In this document: positions 10,804 through 21,804 of the stretch, piece by piece
Layout of the letters: each line of letters begins with the position of its first letter
How positions within the stretch are numbered: position 1 is the first letter of the stretch
From: Bombyx mori
Taxonomy: Eukaryota > Arthropoda > Insecta > Lepidoptera > Bombycidae
Reading direction: 5' to 3'
Assembly (NCBI RefSeq): GCF_030269925.1
Contig: NC_085129.1
Coordinates: 18,095,501-18,159,500, forward strand
Length of the DNA stretch: 64,000 bases
Made by a program: the position numbers and the translations under genes
Notes under the pieces: model-generated
What the model was told of the DNA's origin: nothing
Database searches by the model: none
What the model saw: the letters and a program-made list of their open reading frames with translations, nothing else

Positions 10804-11635
10804 AAAAAATAATTAACCCTTTTAGTGCTAAGCTTATTTTAACATATCGACGCTTGAAAAGCAAACGTGACTAAGCGACAATAACTGCTTTGTACATAAA
10901 TGATAGGCAATAACCATATTCGATGCGCAAAAAATTTATATTTCTAGGTCTATTAAAATCATTTCAATCCTACAGATACTAACTAGATTCTACTACAGCT
11001 AGATTCGTTAAAATAAATTTTGTTTTCAGGTATTTCAACTTTCAATTAGTCTACTGTAAAGTTCATACATTGTCGCTTAGTCATGTCTGCCTTTCAAGTG
11101 TCGATATGTATTTTGCTTAAAGGATTATTGAAGAAAAGTACCTTAATTAGCTTTTTAAAAAAGTTATACGTGTGTGCGTTAAGACACGTCCGTACAGGTC
11201 AATACATAATACCCTGTCATCAAACTGCGCTATAGTCGGTATTCCGACGCTCCGCACTTTATACGAATTAATATAGAGTCTATCTATCGATGGTTCGCGC
11301 TCAAAGGTTTGAGAGCTACCAGTCAAAAATTTTAAAAACATTAATCAATAGCCACAGATTACATCAGCTAGTATTCATTTACAACGCTACAGATTAGATT
11401 AGTATTACTAGTATTATATTTTATATAGTGTTAAATCGAGCTGTGATGTCGTAAATGGCCAAATCCTTCCAGTTTTATTTTAAAGTAAGTAGAAGTTAGA
11501 ACTTTTTTAGTGAAGTACTAGTGGTGAATTTATTTTGAAAGTGTCCAATAGATGGCGTTAGTTGTAAAATTAAATTGAACTATCGACGTTTGTGACCAAG
11601 ACTTATTTAAGGTTAATAATATTTTGTCTACAATT
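10804..11635. other. AT-rich intergenic stretch
   Basis: No convincing gene. Short ORFs lack codon bias or family features. Confidence 0.5.
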
Positions 11636-11639
11636 CCAG

Positions 11640-11897
11640 TCATCGTCCTCGTCGAACCCGTCGCTTGCGACGAAGGGCTCGACGAGTAAATTAACCCACA
11701 GACACAGCCCACTGAGTTTCTCGCCGGATTTTCGCAGTGGGTCGCGTTTCCGCTCCGGTGGTAGATTCTGCGAAGCAGGGCTCTTGCTAGGATTCGTGTT
11801 AGCAACGTCATCAGGTTTGAGCCCAGAGAGCTCACCTACTAGTTAAGGCGACGCTGATATAGCCTCTCAAGGCTATCAGCTTAGGTAGAAAAAAAAC
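11640..11897 (+). repeat. BMC1/Jockey-type LINE 3' end
   Basis: It contains the last codons of a Jockey ORF2 (cgtcgaacccgtcgcttgcg, stop in cgacgagtaa) and the 3' UTR with cccactgagtttctcgccgg, ggctcttgctagg and gctatcagcttaggtag, then an A-run. It is the same tail as the inverted copy at 27284-27484. Confidence 0.8.
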
Positions 11898-12369
11898 TAA
11901 AAAAAGTCTACAATCCATTCGCCAGGCTATACCTACGGGCACAGCCTTTTATGTTAACAGATTAGGTAGAAAAAAAAAACCTGGAATCCATTTTGTCAAA
12001 CAATCAAGTGCTTCAGGAAACATAGCTAGCTGTGACCGATAATGAAAAATTATTCTTTCAATTCATTTTGTGTCATTATCTACTATCATCTTAACAGTGT
12101 TTCCGCTAATATGAAAGACAAAAATTATTAGCTTGAATACATATATTTATATATATATATTAGCTATTAAATTATGTACTTATATATAGCTATTATAGAT
12201 AGGTAACTTTCACGGCATTTGCCAGTAAGTAAAAAATGAAGTGCTTCTATAGCAGATTATTATTGTCAACCAAAATACACACACAGCTTTATAATAAATT
12301 AAGTTTAATACATACATAAATTATAGATGGATAATGTTGTCGGATTCTTCGATGCTACTCATTTTTTTT

Positions 12370-12687
12370 ATTGCATAGATGGATGGACGAGCCCACAGCC
12401 CATAGACATCTACAAAGCAATTAACCCATTACTGCTTCACGGCAGAAATAGGCAGGGGGGTGGTACCTACCCGTGCGGACTCACAAAACGTCCTACCACC
12501 AGTAATTACGCAAATTATAATTGTGCGGGTTTCATTTTTATTACACGACGTTATTCCTTACCCGTGGAAGTCAATCATGAACATATTTAAGTACGCATTT
12601 CATTGGTACCTGCCTGCTGGATTCGAATACAGTTACATCGCTTGATACGACTGCTCCGGGCTTCTTATCCTTTAGGCCACGACGACA
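12370..12687 (-). repeat. Bm1 SINE with internal deletion
   Basis: Reverse orientation with the tRNA-like head at the high-coordinate end (ggccacgacgac). Part of the 3' body between catagacatctacaa and cattactgcttcacg is missing. Confidence 0.85.
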
Positions 12688-12953
12688 AATATTATCCTAA
12701 TGTCGACGAATAACACCTAGTCGTCTATGGAAACATCAGAAATAGTAGGTATGTACAGTCACAAGTCTTAATTAATATGCGTATTATCTATGGTGACAAG
12801 TCTTTTTGGCGCGAACGCAAGGTTTGACGTCAGAATAATAATAATGAAAATAAAATATGTATGTACGTGTGATTGAATCGTAAAAATTTTAATATTTATA
12901 GTAAACTTGAATAAACTCAATGTTATGATTACAAACTGAGAAATATCGAAACT

Positions 12954-13198
12954 ACTGGTGGTAGGTAGGACTTCTTGTGAGTCTACACGGGTAGGTACCA
13001 CCGCCCCACCTATTTCTGCCGTGTAGCAGTAATGCGTTTCGGTTCGAAGGGCGGGGCAGCCGTTGTAACTTTATACTTAAGGCCTTAGTGCTTATATCTC
13101 AAGGTGGGTGGCGCATTTACGTTGTAGATGTCTATGGGCTCCGGTAACCACTTAACACCAGGTGGGCTGTAAGCTCGTCACCCATCTAAGCAATAAAA
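12954..13198 (+). repeat. Bm1 SINE, 5' truncated
   Basis: ctggtggtaggtaggac through catctaagcaataaaatg. Confidence 0.88.
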
Positions 13199-13529
13199 TG
13201 AAACTAATTCGGTTGAAAAGTGTTTTATATGTGTTTAATGTACTTATGTATTCCCTACTCTATAAGATTTGTGATGTATTAAGATTTTTTTTCTAAGAAA
13301 AACACAAACTTTATCTGTTATAAATAATTATATTGCAATGTTGCATTTTTTTATTCATAGCTTCTTATTTTGAAGGATGCAACGCGGAACATTAGATTTG
13401 AAAAAAATAAACTTTAGTTAAGTAAAATCGTCTTGTTTTTCTTGAACAAATTCAAACTGATATGTTTATATATCGATATCGCTGTTTAGTCATCGGTGAG
13501 CATGACACATATAAATTTTAATGACACCT

Positions 13530-13676
13530 ATGAAGGGTGGGGCAGCCGTTGTAACTGTACTTGAGACCTTAGAACTTATATCTCAAGGTGGGTGGCGCAT
13601 TTACGTTGTGGATGTCTATGGTCTCCACTAACCGCTTAACGCCAGGTGGGCTGTGAGCTCGTCCACCCATCTAACC
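13530..13676 (+). repeat. Bm1 SINE 3' fragment
   Basis: gaagggtggggcagccgttg through cacccatctaacc. Only the last third is present. Confidence 0.85.
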
Positions 13677-14045
13677 TAAACAGTTCTTACATCTATGAGT
13701 GATGGATAATGATCATATGGGACCTAAGCTTGATTGTCTTCGATGGCAAAAAACAAAACATTTACTCATTTTTTAAACACACTCCTTTTATTTACTGTCA
13801 TAATCGCCAATTTCATTGAAACAAAAACTACACAAATTTAATATGAACAAAAATATTCTACAAGTCATTTACTATAATAGTCAATTACATTTTTACATTA
13901 TTTTATTATATTACATTTCTACATTTTTTTTATATTACATTTTTATTATATTGCTGCATTTTAAAAATATATCCTTTTGCACATTTACAACTTAGAACAC
14001 GAATCCAATTTAGTCAGCATTAAATCTGACTATATTCAATTTTTT

Positions 14046-15230
14046 TTAGGCAATCAATTCCTCTAATAAAGTTTTAAATTCGTTCCACGGGCAGTAACCA
14101 TCTTTGTCTACGGTGCAAGCCTTCAATTCTAAAGTAGTAAATTCAGGGGGCTCATCAAGAGACAATTTCACTCCGTTCCTCATTTTATCTGCAGTTTGAT
14201 ATACATATTCTATTTTCATATGATAGCTCCCGTTGAGCATGTTGAACCATTTCTGAAACACAATCTTCCCTCCAGCCGGTACGGCTTCATACTGACCATG
14301 TAAAACATGAGGCTTAAAGTCCATTGCGCTTAGAACTGTGTAAATGTTCGCATCGTGACCCATAAGTAATACAACTTTAGGGCTATTATCGTTCAATAAA
14401 AAACTTGATAGGTAACCTAATAATGGTTTTGACAAATCTAGAGATATTAATTTAATAGTGAAAATAGCATTGAGATAAGCTCTGCTCAAATTTAATATTG
14501 TACTCCATTCATCTTCAGATTTTATTTGTCCCCATGCCACTTCGTTCGATGGAAACCCCTCATAATATTCCATAATGAAGGAATCCACCACAGATTTGCT
14601 TAATTTCAACGGACCTGATATGAATGGCTTCTTTCCTGTAATAACCATTGGACGGTTCTCATCTGTCAGCATATCACAGAGACCCTCTTGTTTACAAAGT
14701 GGCGAATTCTTGTAATCTAAAATATTTTCTATGGTAGTATAAGAAGTATTCAAATGTAAAGAATTCAAATAATCCTTCATTTGGTTCAAAGCTTCCTGTC
14801 GAAACTTAAATGTGGAGTTATGAATAAACGGACTGAATATTGGATCTGCTCGATCGGAATGGTGCACAGTGATGTTGCAGTCGGAATAACCTTTTGTGAC
14901 AAATGCTTCTGCAGATGCTACCGTTCTCTGAGCTGTGTTTGCATAAACATATAGTGTGTCATCGCTCGGGCACTGGTTCTGTATCAAACCTTTTTGTTGT
15001 AGCCATTCAGAGAAAAACTCACCCATGTATCCCTCTAGAAGCCTTCCTTTCGACGTTAAGTAACCACTTTTTTCTCTCCAGGAAGGCCATTGTCTTGGGG
15101 AAGTTTGCGGTAATGATTTAGACAATGGAGTCCTCACATTATGCCTACTAAGCAACAAAACCTTTTCGAGTATCAGTTCAGAATTCGAATACGAAATCAA
15201 AATGATGAAACATGTTAAAAACTTTAACAT
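14046..15230 (-). CDS. Glucose-1-phosphatase (Agp)-like secreted histidine phosphatase, divergent copy
   Basis: A 394-residue, single-exon gene. It has an N-terminal hydrophobic signal peptide (about residues 1-17), then LLLSRHNVRTP (R29, H30: the phosphohistidine nucleophile loop; RHN rather than the usual RHG of acid phosphatases) and MGHDAN (H292, D293: catalytic acid/base). Further blocks are QWPSW, KGRLLEGYMGEF, CP...VYAN..QRTVA, SPLCKQEGLC, SGPLKLS, YYEGFPSNEVAWG, GGKIVFQKW and the C-terminal CTVDKDGYCPW. These follow bacterial periplasmic glucose-1-phosphatase along the whole protein, in order and at matching length. The expected reaction is hydrolysis of glucose-1-phosphate or other sugar phosphates, outside the cell or in the gut lumen. 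It is more diverged from the other five copies here than they are from each other, and by eye the closest to the bacterial form. Histidine acid phosphatase is the safe call; Agp is the more specific one. Confidence 0.9.
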   Translation of the reverse strand: MLKFLTCFIILISYSNSELILEKVLLLSRHNVRTPLSKSLPQTSPRQWPSWREKSGYLTSKGRLLEGYMGEFFSEWLQQKGLIQNQCPSDDTLYVYANTAQRTVASAEAFVTKGYSDCNITVHHSDRADPIFSPFIHNSTFKFRQEALNQMKDYLNSLHLNTSYTTIENILDYKNSPLCKQEGLCDMLTDENRPMVITGKKPFISGPLKLSKSVVDSFIMEYYEGFPSNEVAWGQIKSEDEWSTILNLSRAYLNAIFTIKLISLDLSKPLLGYLSSFLLNDNSPKVVLLMGHDANIYTVLSAMDFKPHVLHGQYEAVPAGGKIVFQKWFNMLNGSYHMKIEYVYQTADKMRNGVKLSLDEPPEFTTLELKACTVDKDGYCPWNEFKTLLEELIA

Positions 15231-15312
15231 ATTTTACAAAATATAGTGCTATAAAGTTAACGCGGTCTGCCTTCGGTACACAACATGAATAATTCGTATT
15301 TGGAAAGGCAAA

Positions 15313-15320
15313 TTATATAA
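15313..15320 (-). promoter_or_regulatory. Possible TATA box of the 14046-15230 gene
   Basis: TATATAAT read on the - strand, about 85 bases upstream of the start codon. Position alone supports it. Confidence 0.3.
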
Positions 15321-15838
15321 TACGATTGGAATCGACCGACCGGTTGCAACGATTCACAATGAAAATCTAAATTTATATTTATTGCTCTTACGACGGTTGA
15401 AAGGTATTTGCGAACTAGGTCCATTACTGCAAAAAAAAGTGGCTACGTAATTCCGCTAATGACATTGGATGTTATCCAAATAGCATACCTATATTTATGA
15501 AGTTCAACACATAATTTTCTATTCAAAAGTAAAAAATAACTACAAAAAAAGGACATAAACATAAAATAACTTAATTGACATACAAACAGACTTCCAAGCA
15601 TAGATAATAAATACACATAGCATGATGTTAACATGCACTTAACTCGCGATGTTGTCAAACAATAAATACCTACTTAATGTCTTTGTTTTGACAATTGACA
15701 CAAATTGTAAAGTATGATTTGAAAAACATTTAGCCTATGAATTTATTACTTGTAAAATTCATTTAGTTTTCAGGAAAGAACACAACCATGAAACTTATCA
15801 TTTTTTTAATTCTTTCCTATACTATAGTATAATCTTTA

Positions 15839-15870
15839 ATTCTTTCCTATACTATAGTATAGGAAAGAAT
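15839..15870. repeat. Perfect 32-bp palindrome
   Basis: attctttcctatacta followed by its exact reverse complement. A partial copy of the left arm and centre lies immediately before (about 15809-15832). Confidence 0.85.
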
Positions 15871-16079
15871 CTACTAAACGAAGAAGAAAGAAATTATGCT
15901 ACTAAACGAAATCGTCATTTCCCACATGATAAGAAGCACAGTGTGTGTACTCGTATCGATCAAATTATGCTGGTGCTTAAATCCAGTTAGTAATTAACTA
16001 TTTTTGCCGTTGAAATACCTACTTAACAAAATAAATGTTATATTCGCAAACATTTAAATTTGCATAAAATTGCTTATAG

Positions 16080-16215
16080 GCAGTCTTGTGAGTCCGCGTG
16101 CCTATTTCTACCACGAAGCAATAATATGTGCCGGTTTGAAGAGCGGGATGCCACTTATGATATATAAAAATTTGTTAGACCTTATGAAGGTGGTCGCATT
16201 TGCATTGTCTATAAA
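16080..16215 (+). repeat. Degenerate Bm1 SINE
   Basis: It keeps cttgtgagtccgcg, cctatttct-ccacgaagcaat and ggtggtcgcatttgcattgt, with deletions between them. It is an old copy. Confidence 0.65.
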
Positions 16216-16219
16216 AAAA

Positions 16220-17290
16220 AATCTCTTCACGACTACGCACGAATAAAGTACCGTATATTATATTATGTACATACTATCGGTATTATACTTTTATTGTATG
16301 CATATGTAATATATATATGACGAGGGGTTTGGTCCAGAGGAAATTTTAAAAGCAGTTACGTCAGCATTGCAAACAATAAAACACAGCCAGAAACACACTA
16401 AACAATTTATTTTACAAGACACCAGAGGGTTCTCAAAGTAATAGTTTTATAATCACAATTATAATAAAACAATAGGTAGGTACTCACAAGATATAATACA
16501 CCAGCTCACCACGTCTTCACCGCCCGGCGCTCGAACAAAAAGTGTTTTAACATTCGTCTATCGTAGTTTCGTGCGCCAGCGAAATTAAACACTAAAAGAT
16601 GGCGTTGGGCGGGAAAACGTCAACGCACTATTTAAATTGCTACTTCTTTAAATGATTAATTTTAATTACAAAAATAATTCGTAAACTAATTAAACATTTC
16701 GAAAGTAATTATGAACAATTCAATTAATTTTTAAATCTTAATCAAAGTTGAAACATCCGGTCTACAAATGGCGACGAATGTTTCGACTGTTAAACAACTC
16801 ATAATAATTTCATCAATTACTTTTAGGTTTTATTCTAACGCAAAACACATTCGAAAAATCATAATACTAATTAATAACTAAAAACAACCAATTTATTCGA
16901 CACAATGATTGATTTCATAATCAGAACAATTACATTTGTTTTATCATGGACTTGCGTCGACATATATATATAGTAATAAACCCGCTTAAAAAGTAATGTA
17001 TTCAGTTGCGTGTCGGAGCTGCTTTTTTATTTATCGCTATTGTTAACTATAAAAACCCTACATTGTCTTCAAATACGATCGGCACCTTACATTCAATATT
17101 AACTAAGCCTATTGACGTCAAATACGAGTTTTATCGCTCTCAATTTGTTAGTAGAGTGAACTAAGTTATGAACCGGCCAGTATTTTCATATTAATTTTTA
17201 AAAACTCAGTATCTCAGATACTTTCCAAAGACTCACGATTAAGCATAAATACGAGTATGCGAAACTAGTAACATCTCTAGCAGTAATCTA
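16220..17290. other. Intergenic stretch without a gene
   Basis: Mostly AT-rich. A short GC-richer block at about 16500-16620 has no ORF. I see nothing assignable. Confidence 0.5.
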
Positions 17291-17296
17291 AGCTCA

Positions 17297-17465
17297 GTGT
17301 GCTTAGTGCGATTTTTTTAACGTTCTCGATAGCGTAAAAGTTATATTATATTTGTATGGAGTTGGAACGTTCGCCTACGTTTGCCGCTAAGGGCACTGTC
17401 TCAACTGCATACGTTGGGTTACTTTTACGCTATCGAGAACGTTAAAAAACTCACACTAAGCACAC
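17297..17465. mobile_element. Foldback MITE (about 46-bp terminal inverted repeats)
   Basis: The left arm, gtgtgcttagtgcgattttt then aacgttctcgatagcgtaaa, is matched by the right arm acttttacgctatcgagaac...cactaagcacac on the other strand with only a few mismatches. The spacer is about 77 bp. There is no ORF. A remnant of its right half is at about 62806-62858. Confidence 0.75.
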
Positions 17466-17591
17466 GGGTCACTATATTCTATAAATTTCCGAAAGTTTCG
17501 AATATACTGCAGTACAGCAGAAACAATATGGATAATTCACTTAAAATAATGTGTTTATTTTGTTTTATACACATACATTAATTATGAAAAT

Positions 17592-18821
17592 TTAATACTT
17601 ATTTATTAATTTCATGAAATCATCCCACGGACATAAACCATTTTTATCGATCGCGCAATCTTTGATCCCCAGTGTAACTCGTAATGGCGGGTTTTGAAAG
17701 TTGATTTTAACACCATTTCTTAATTGATCCCAAGACAGATAAACGTATTCTACTTTCAAATAATAATCACCGGCCACGTCCTTCCATTTTTGAAATATAA
17801 TCTTCCCGCCTACGGGGTACGGCTCGTACTGCTTAGGTATCACAAACGGATTGAAACCTAAAGCGTTGGTTATTAAGTTCAAATTCACATCGTGGCCCAC
17901 GATCAATGCAAATTTAATATTTTCATTTGTGAATATAGATCTTAAATATCTGATCGTAGGTCGGGCAGTATCCTTGACAGCTGAGGGAATATTAAACCGT
18001 ATTTGTTCATCCATAGCTGTTATTTTAGTTAGAACTTTCCATTGCTCGGGACTAGTGATTTCTCCCCACGCAACTTCTTCCAGTGGACGTCCTTCGTAGT
18101 AACTCATTATGAAATTATCAACTACTTCATTTCCTATTGTCAAAGGTCCGTTCAGCTCCAGTTCCTCGCCAGCGTGATAAAGTATAATATTCTTATCGTG
18201 GACCAAATCGCAGAATCCTTCTCTTTCGCATTTTTTAGAGTGTTTTAAGTCGATAATCTTGTCTAATTCTTCGTAGGCATCTGTTAGTTTATATTTGGCG
18301 AGCATTTCCTCGATTTCTTCGACAACTTTTCGTTTGTAGGACTCGGTAGTGTTATGAATATAATAATTAAAGGTGAGGTCATTTTTTTTAAAATCCTTTT
18401 CATACTTCACGTTTATATTACAGTCAGGGAATGCGGCATCGACAAACGCCTTCGCAGTAGCTATGGTTCGTTTCGTATTATTCGCATAAACCAAAACAGT
18501 TTCTTTGTCGGGACATGTTCCGGGTAAGAGTTGATTCTCTATCACCCATTTCGTTAGATATTCGCCCATGTAGCCTTCCAATAAAGCTCCTTTTTCCGTC
18601 AACAGGCCCGGCTCTTTGGACCATTTCGGAAATATTTTGTTCGTGTATTCATCTATGCGGTTTGAAAATGAAACCCTTATGTTGTGACGACTAAAAATTA
18701 ATACTTGCTCGAGGTGTAGACAGCCAACGCCGGATAATAATAAAAAATAAAAAGTTACCGCCAACATTTCGTTCACAGTGCGCGTTGAATTAAAAAAAAA
18801 AACTTGCCTATGCTTTGACAT
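17592..18821 (-). CDS. Agp-like secreted histidine phosphatase, copy 2
   Basis: A 409-residue, single-exon gene. Signal peptide-like segment after M19 (LAVTFYFLLLSGVGC); catalytic IFSRHNIR (R45, H46) and VGHDVN (H310, D311); C-terminal CAIDKNGLCPW. After the RHN motif this copy reads RVSF where the others have RAPI or RVPL, so the usual proline of the RHxxRxP loop is lost, which may alter activity. The Met before LAVTF may be the true start, since upstream sequence adds a basic stretch ahead of the signal peptide and the start at 50782 differs there. A poly(A) signal (AATAAA on the - strand) lies near 17551. Its upstream flank (to about 19160) resembles that of the 50782 copy. Confidence 0.9.
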   Translation of the reverse strand: MSKHRQVFFFNSTRTVNEMLAVTFYFLLLSGVGCLHLEQVLIFSRHNIRVSFSNRIDEYTNKIFPKWSKEPGLLTEKGALLEGYMGEYLTKWVIENQLLPGTCPDKETVLVYANNTKRTIATAKAFVDAAFPDCNINVKYEKDFKKNDLTFNYYIHNTTESYKRKVVEEIEEMLAKYKLTDAYEELDKIIDLKHSKKCEREGFCDLVHDKNIILYHAGEELELNGPLTIGNEVVDNFIMSYYEGRPLEEVAWGEITSPEQWKVLTKITAMDEQIRFNIPSAVKDTARPTIRYLRSIFTNENIKFALIVGHDVNLNLITNALGFNPFVIPKQYEPYPVGGKIIFQKWKDVAGDYYLKVEYVYLSWDQLRNGVKINFQNPPLRVTLGIKDCAIDKNGLCPWDDFMKLINKY

Positions 18822-19200
18822 TTGCCAAACGTGTCAACAGAGTCACGTTACAAACACAACTGGATTGAATATTTTTACATATAAGGAGATAAAACTCGTT
18901 TAATCAAAATCAGTACGAATTAATTTCCTATTTGTTCTGAGCGTCGCATCATGAAATCACAACAAAGTTTTTTTATACATTTTTTTGTTCAAGTTTTATC
19001 GATAATTTGAAGGGGTTTTGCTGTAGTTTGCGTGAACGTTACATTTATTATTTTAATAAGTGCTTAGTTCTTTTTAAAAGAGATCTTTTGATACTTTTTA
19101 ATGTTTTAAAAAAGACTGATAAACTGGACAGAGTAGTTAGTCAATTGAAACGTTACTTACATTTTTCAGGCCTTAGCGTGCGTTTTTCAGAGGATGCATT
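18822..19200. other. 5' flank of phosphatase copy 2
   Basis: Homologous to about 51967-52330 upstream of the 50782 gene: aacaactggattga, gtagtttgcgtgaa and ttattattttaataagt are all shared. It should hold the promoter, but no clear TATA is seen. Confidence 0.5.
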
Positions 19201-19204
19201 TTTT

Positions 19205-19640
19205 TTTTACTTTATCTTCCTGTACGGGGTCGAGACTTGGTGTCTCAGGAAAAAGGAACGCAAAAAGATTGAGGCGTTTGAAATGTATTGCTGGAGAAAG
19301 CTGCTACGCATTCCTTGAACAGCTATGAGAACCAATGTCTCCATCCTCGAAGAGTTGAAGGTCACCAAGCGCCTGCTGACTATGTGCCAGGAAAGGATCC
19401 GGAGTTTCTTTGGGCACATAATGCGATCCTCATTGCACAGCCTGGAGAAACTCACAATTCTCGGACAGATGGAGGGGAAGCGCGCTAGAGGAAGAGCGCC
19501 AGCTAGATGGGTTGACCAACTCAAGGAGGTGACTGGAGGCCAGATATGGGGAGCGGTACATATGGCGCAGAACCGAACCGAGTGGAGAAGATTGACATAC
19601 AGTCACGATCCTCAGCATTGAGGGAACGACCAAAAAGAAG
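19205..19640 (+). pseudogene. RTE-type LINE C-terminal fragment
   Basis: It encodes YGVETWCLRKKERKKIEAFEMYCWRKLLRIP, a stop, then RTNVSILEELKV..., FFGHIMR and GKRARGRAPARWVDQL. This is the C-terminal domain of an RTE-like endonuclease-reverse transcriptase, also seen at 38983-39483. It is broken by a stop after LLRIP and ends in a gaagaagaagaag simple repeat. Confidence 0.75.
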
Positions 19641-19795
19641 AAGAAGAAGAAGGTTTAATATAATCTTAAGTTCAAGGCTGTGCGGCCGCCACCCTTGTCT
19701 CCTTGCCGCCATCTTGAAAAAAGAGGCGCACATGAACATGGTTTTCGCGGTGTATTTTGTAAATTAGCAATCCTACAAAAAACTATAAGACATTA

Positions 19796-21102
19796 CCTAG
19801 TCAGGTCATAAATTCTGTCACATGTTTAATGTAAAATAATTGAAACAAGTTTATTCATTATGTAACCATTAATATACCAAAATGAATTTAACAAAACATA
19901 GATTCTTATGACACTAAAGTTTATTCAAAATGACCTCCGTGATTTTGAATACAGGCCTTCAATCTGCGCGGCCAGTCGTCTATCGCAGCACGAACGAGGT
20001 CCATGTCAATATCGGCGGCTGCCTTAATCAAGGATGTCTTGAGTGACTCCAAATTGGGATGAGGCTTTGAGCACGCCTTTTCCTCCAAGTGTTGCCATAT
20101 CTTGTAATCTAACGGATTCAAATCTGGACTGGAGGAGGGCCAGTCTTCGTGCCGGATGAAGTCGATTTCACGCGCCGCCAGCCAGTCTTGTGTGCTCTTC
20201 GCTCTATGAGCTGGCGCCGAATCTTGTTGGAATACCCAGTGCCTGTTATTGAACATGGTATGAGAAACAGGTTCCACAAGGTTCGTCAGGACTGTATTTT
20301 GATACACAACTGCATTCGTTTTTACACCTTTCTCACAAAAATGTACCTCTGTTAAGCCCCAATAAGAAACTCCCAACCATACCATGAGCGAGGATGGAAA
20401 ATGACCTCGTTGGACACGCGGAATGCGGTTGCTCGCTTCTTCACTACTGTGTGCGTACACCTTATCATTTTGTTTGTTGTAGCTCTCTTCTACGGTAAAA
20501 ATTTTTTCATCCGAAAAAAGAATTTCCCGATATTTTTTTCCCGCGTACCGCTTCAACAAAGCGCGGCATCTCTTCTGTCTCAGGTCCATTAGACGAGCAT
20601 TCAAACGATGTCCTGTTTTTCTTCGATATGCCCGAAGCCCTAAGTCTTCATTTAACACCCTTTTCACCGTGGTCCTGCTTAACCCCATCTGAAGGGCCAA
20701 CAGTTTCTGCTTACGTTTGGGATTTCTTTGAATTCGCGCCTTCACAGCTTTTATCACTGCTGGAGTCCTAACAGACCGAGGGTGACCACTTCTTGACCTG
20801 TCATCTACACTAGAGTCTTCATTGTATCGTTTGATGGTGCGATAAACGAATCTTTTGGTTATATTCAAATTTTTCAGTATGTTAAAAATTTGAATTGGCG
20901 CGTAACCGCAACGATGCAACGCAATAACTGCAACACGGTCTTCTTTAAGCGTCCACTCCATATTTAAAAATGAGTAAAATTCTAAAAGTATACATTTTTA
21001 TTTTCATGAACAATTCGAAATTCGAATTCAATAAACTTTTTTGTGGCCAGCATTCTAAAAGAAAAGTTTTTACTGTGTGACAATACTTATGACCTGACTA
21101 GG
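19796..21102 (-). mobile_element. Mariner (DD37D, maT-like) transposon, apparently complete
   Basis: Terminal inverted repeats cctagtcaggtcataa(a/g)t.. at 19796 and, inverted, ending at 21102 match over about 27 bases with few mismatches. They are flanked by the TA target duplication (19794-19795, 21103-21104). The element is 1,307 bp with one uninterrupted transposase gene on the - strand. Confidence 0.92.
19921..20961 (-). CDS. Mariner transposase (DD37D)
   Basis: 346 residues, the full family length. The N-terminal paired-type helix-turn-helix DNA-binding region covers residues about 1-110 (VAVIALHRCGY, ITKRFVYRTIKRY, SRTTVKRVLNEDLG). The catalytic triad is D151 (FSDEKIF), D247 (FQQDSAP) and D285 (NPLDYKIW). 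Counting gives 37 residues between the second and third Asp, the DD37D signature of maT-type mariners. The WPSSSPDLNPLD motif is intact. It cuts at the inverted repeats and reinserts at TA. No stop or frameshift is seen. Confidence 0.93.
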   Translation of the reverse strand: MEWTLKEDRVAVIALHRCGYAPIQIFNILKNLNITKRFVYRTIKRYNEDSSVDDRSRSGHPRSVRTPAVIKAVKARIQRNPKRKQKLLALQMGLSRTTVKRVLNEDLGLRAYRRKTGHRLNARLMDLRQKRCRALLKRYAGKKYREILFSDEKIFTVEESYNKQNDKVYAHSSEEASNRIPRVQRGHFPSSLMVWLGVSYWGLTEVHFCEKGVKTNAVVYQNTVLTNLVEPVSHTMFNNRHWVFQQDSAPAHRAKSTQDWLAAREIDFIRHEDWPSSSPDLNPLDYKIWQHLEEKACSKPHPNLESLKTSLIKAAADIDMDLVRAAIDDWPRRLKACIQNHGGHFE

Positions 21103-21483
21103 TATTTGTAGCAAATTAAATTGTCTACAACTTTATTTCCAATACGTTTAATCGTAAAATGAAAAATAGCTATAAACAAAAATAGGTAAATGAAAATTCT
21201 TGAAAGTTTTCTTTGAGTCATGTCATGACTATTTTCTGGTCATTTTACAATAAGATGATATCAGAGCAATCGTATAGAAGGTTTTTTAACGAATAATCTC
21301 TGCTACGAGTTTGTTTAATTTCATTAATATATCTGGGTTTTACAGCGCTCCGAACTTGACCGTGTTCTTAAATACTCATAAGAATATGCTAAAAACGACT
21401 ACATTTACGGCTTAATCTCAATACCGCAATCTGTGCAATCTGAAACTGCGATGCTGCGATACTGCGATAGATTGTATGGGTGC

Positions 21484-21804
21484 TAGCGACATCTTGTATC
21501 GGATGCCCCTAAACTTATATGTTGTTAAAGTTAAGGCATTTAATTTTTGTATCACTAAACACAGAAAATAAAAAAATAAGAAATCATACAAGTCTTTATT
21601 TGTTATAGTGAAATTGATTAAATTTTATCAATTTGTGGTTTCTGAAAATTTGCAAAATCCTTGAATAAAAATAAAATATAGGATAGGTAATGTGTTACTG
21701 CCATCCACAGGAGCAACGAGAAACTAACCGAAGCGAAGCCATCTAGTGGCCGACGCCCGTAAACATTTTTGTTGAGTGCTTGAGTTGCTTATCTATAACT
21801 AATT
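21484..21804 (+). repeat. Dispersed repeat, inverted copy at 60343-60660
   Basis: gcgacatcttgta...ggatgcccctaaacttata through gcttatctataactaa is matched on the opposite strand at 60343-60660, with shared gccatctagtggccgacgcc and taaattttatcaattt blocks. No ORF; family unknown. Confidence 0.7.
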
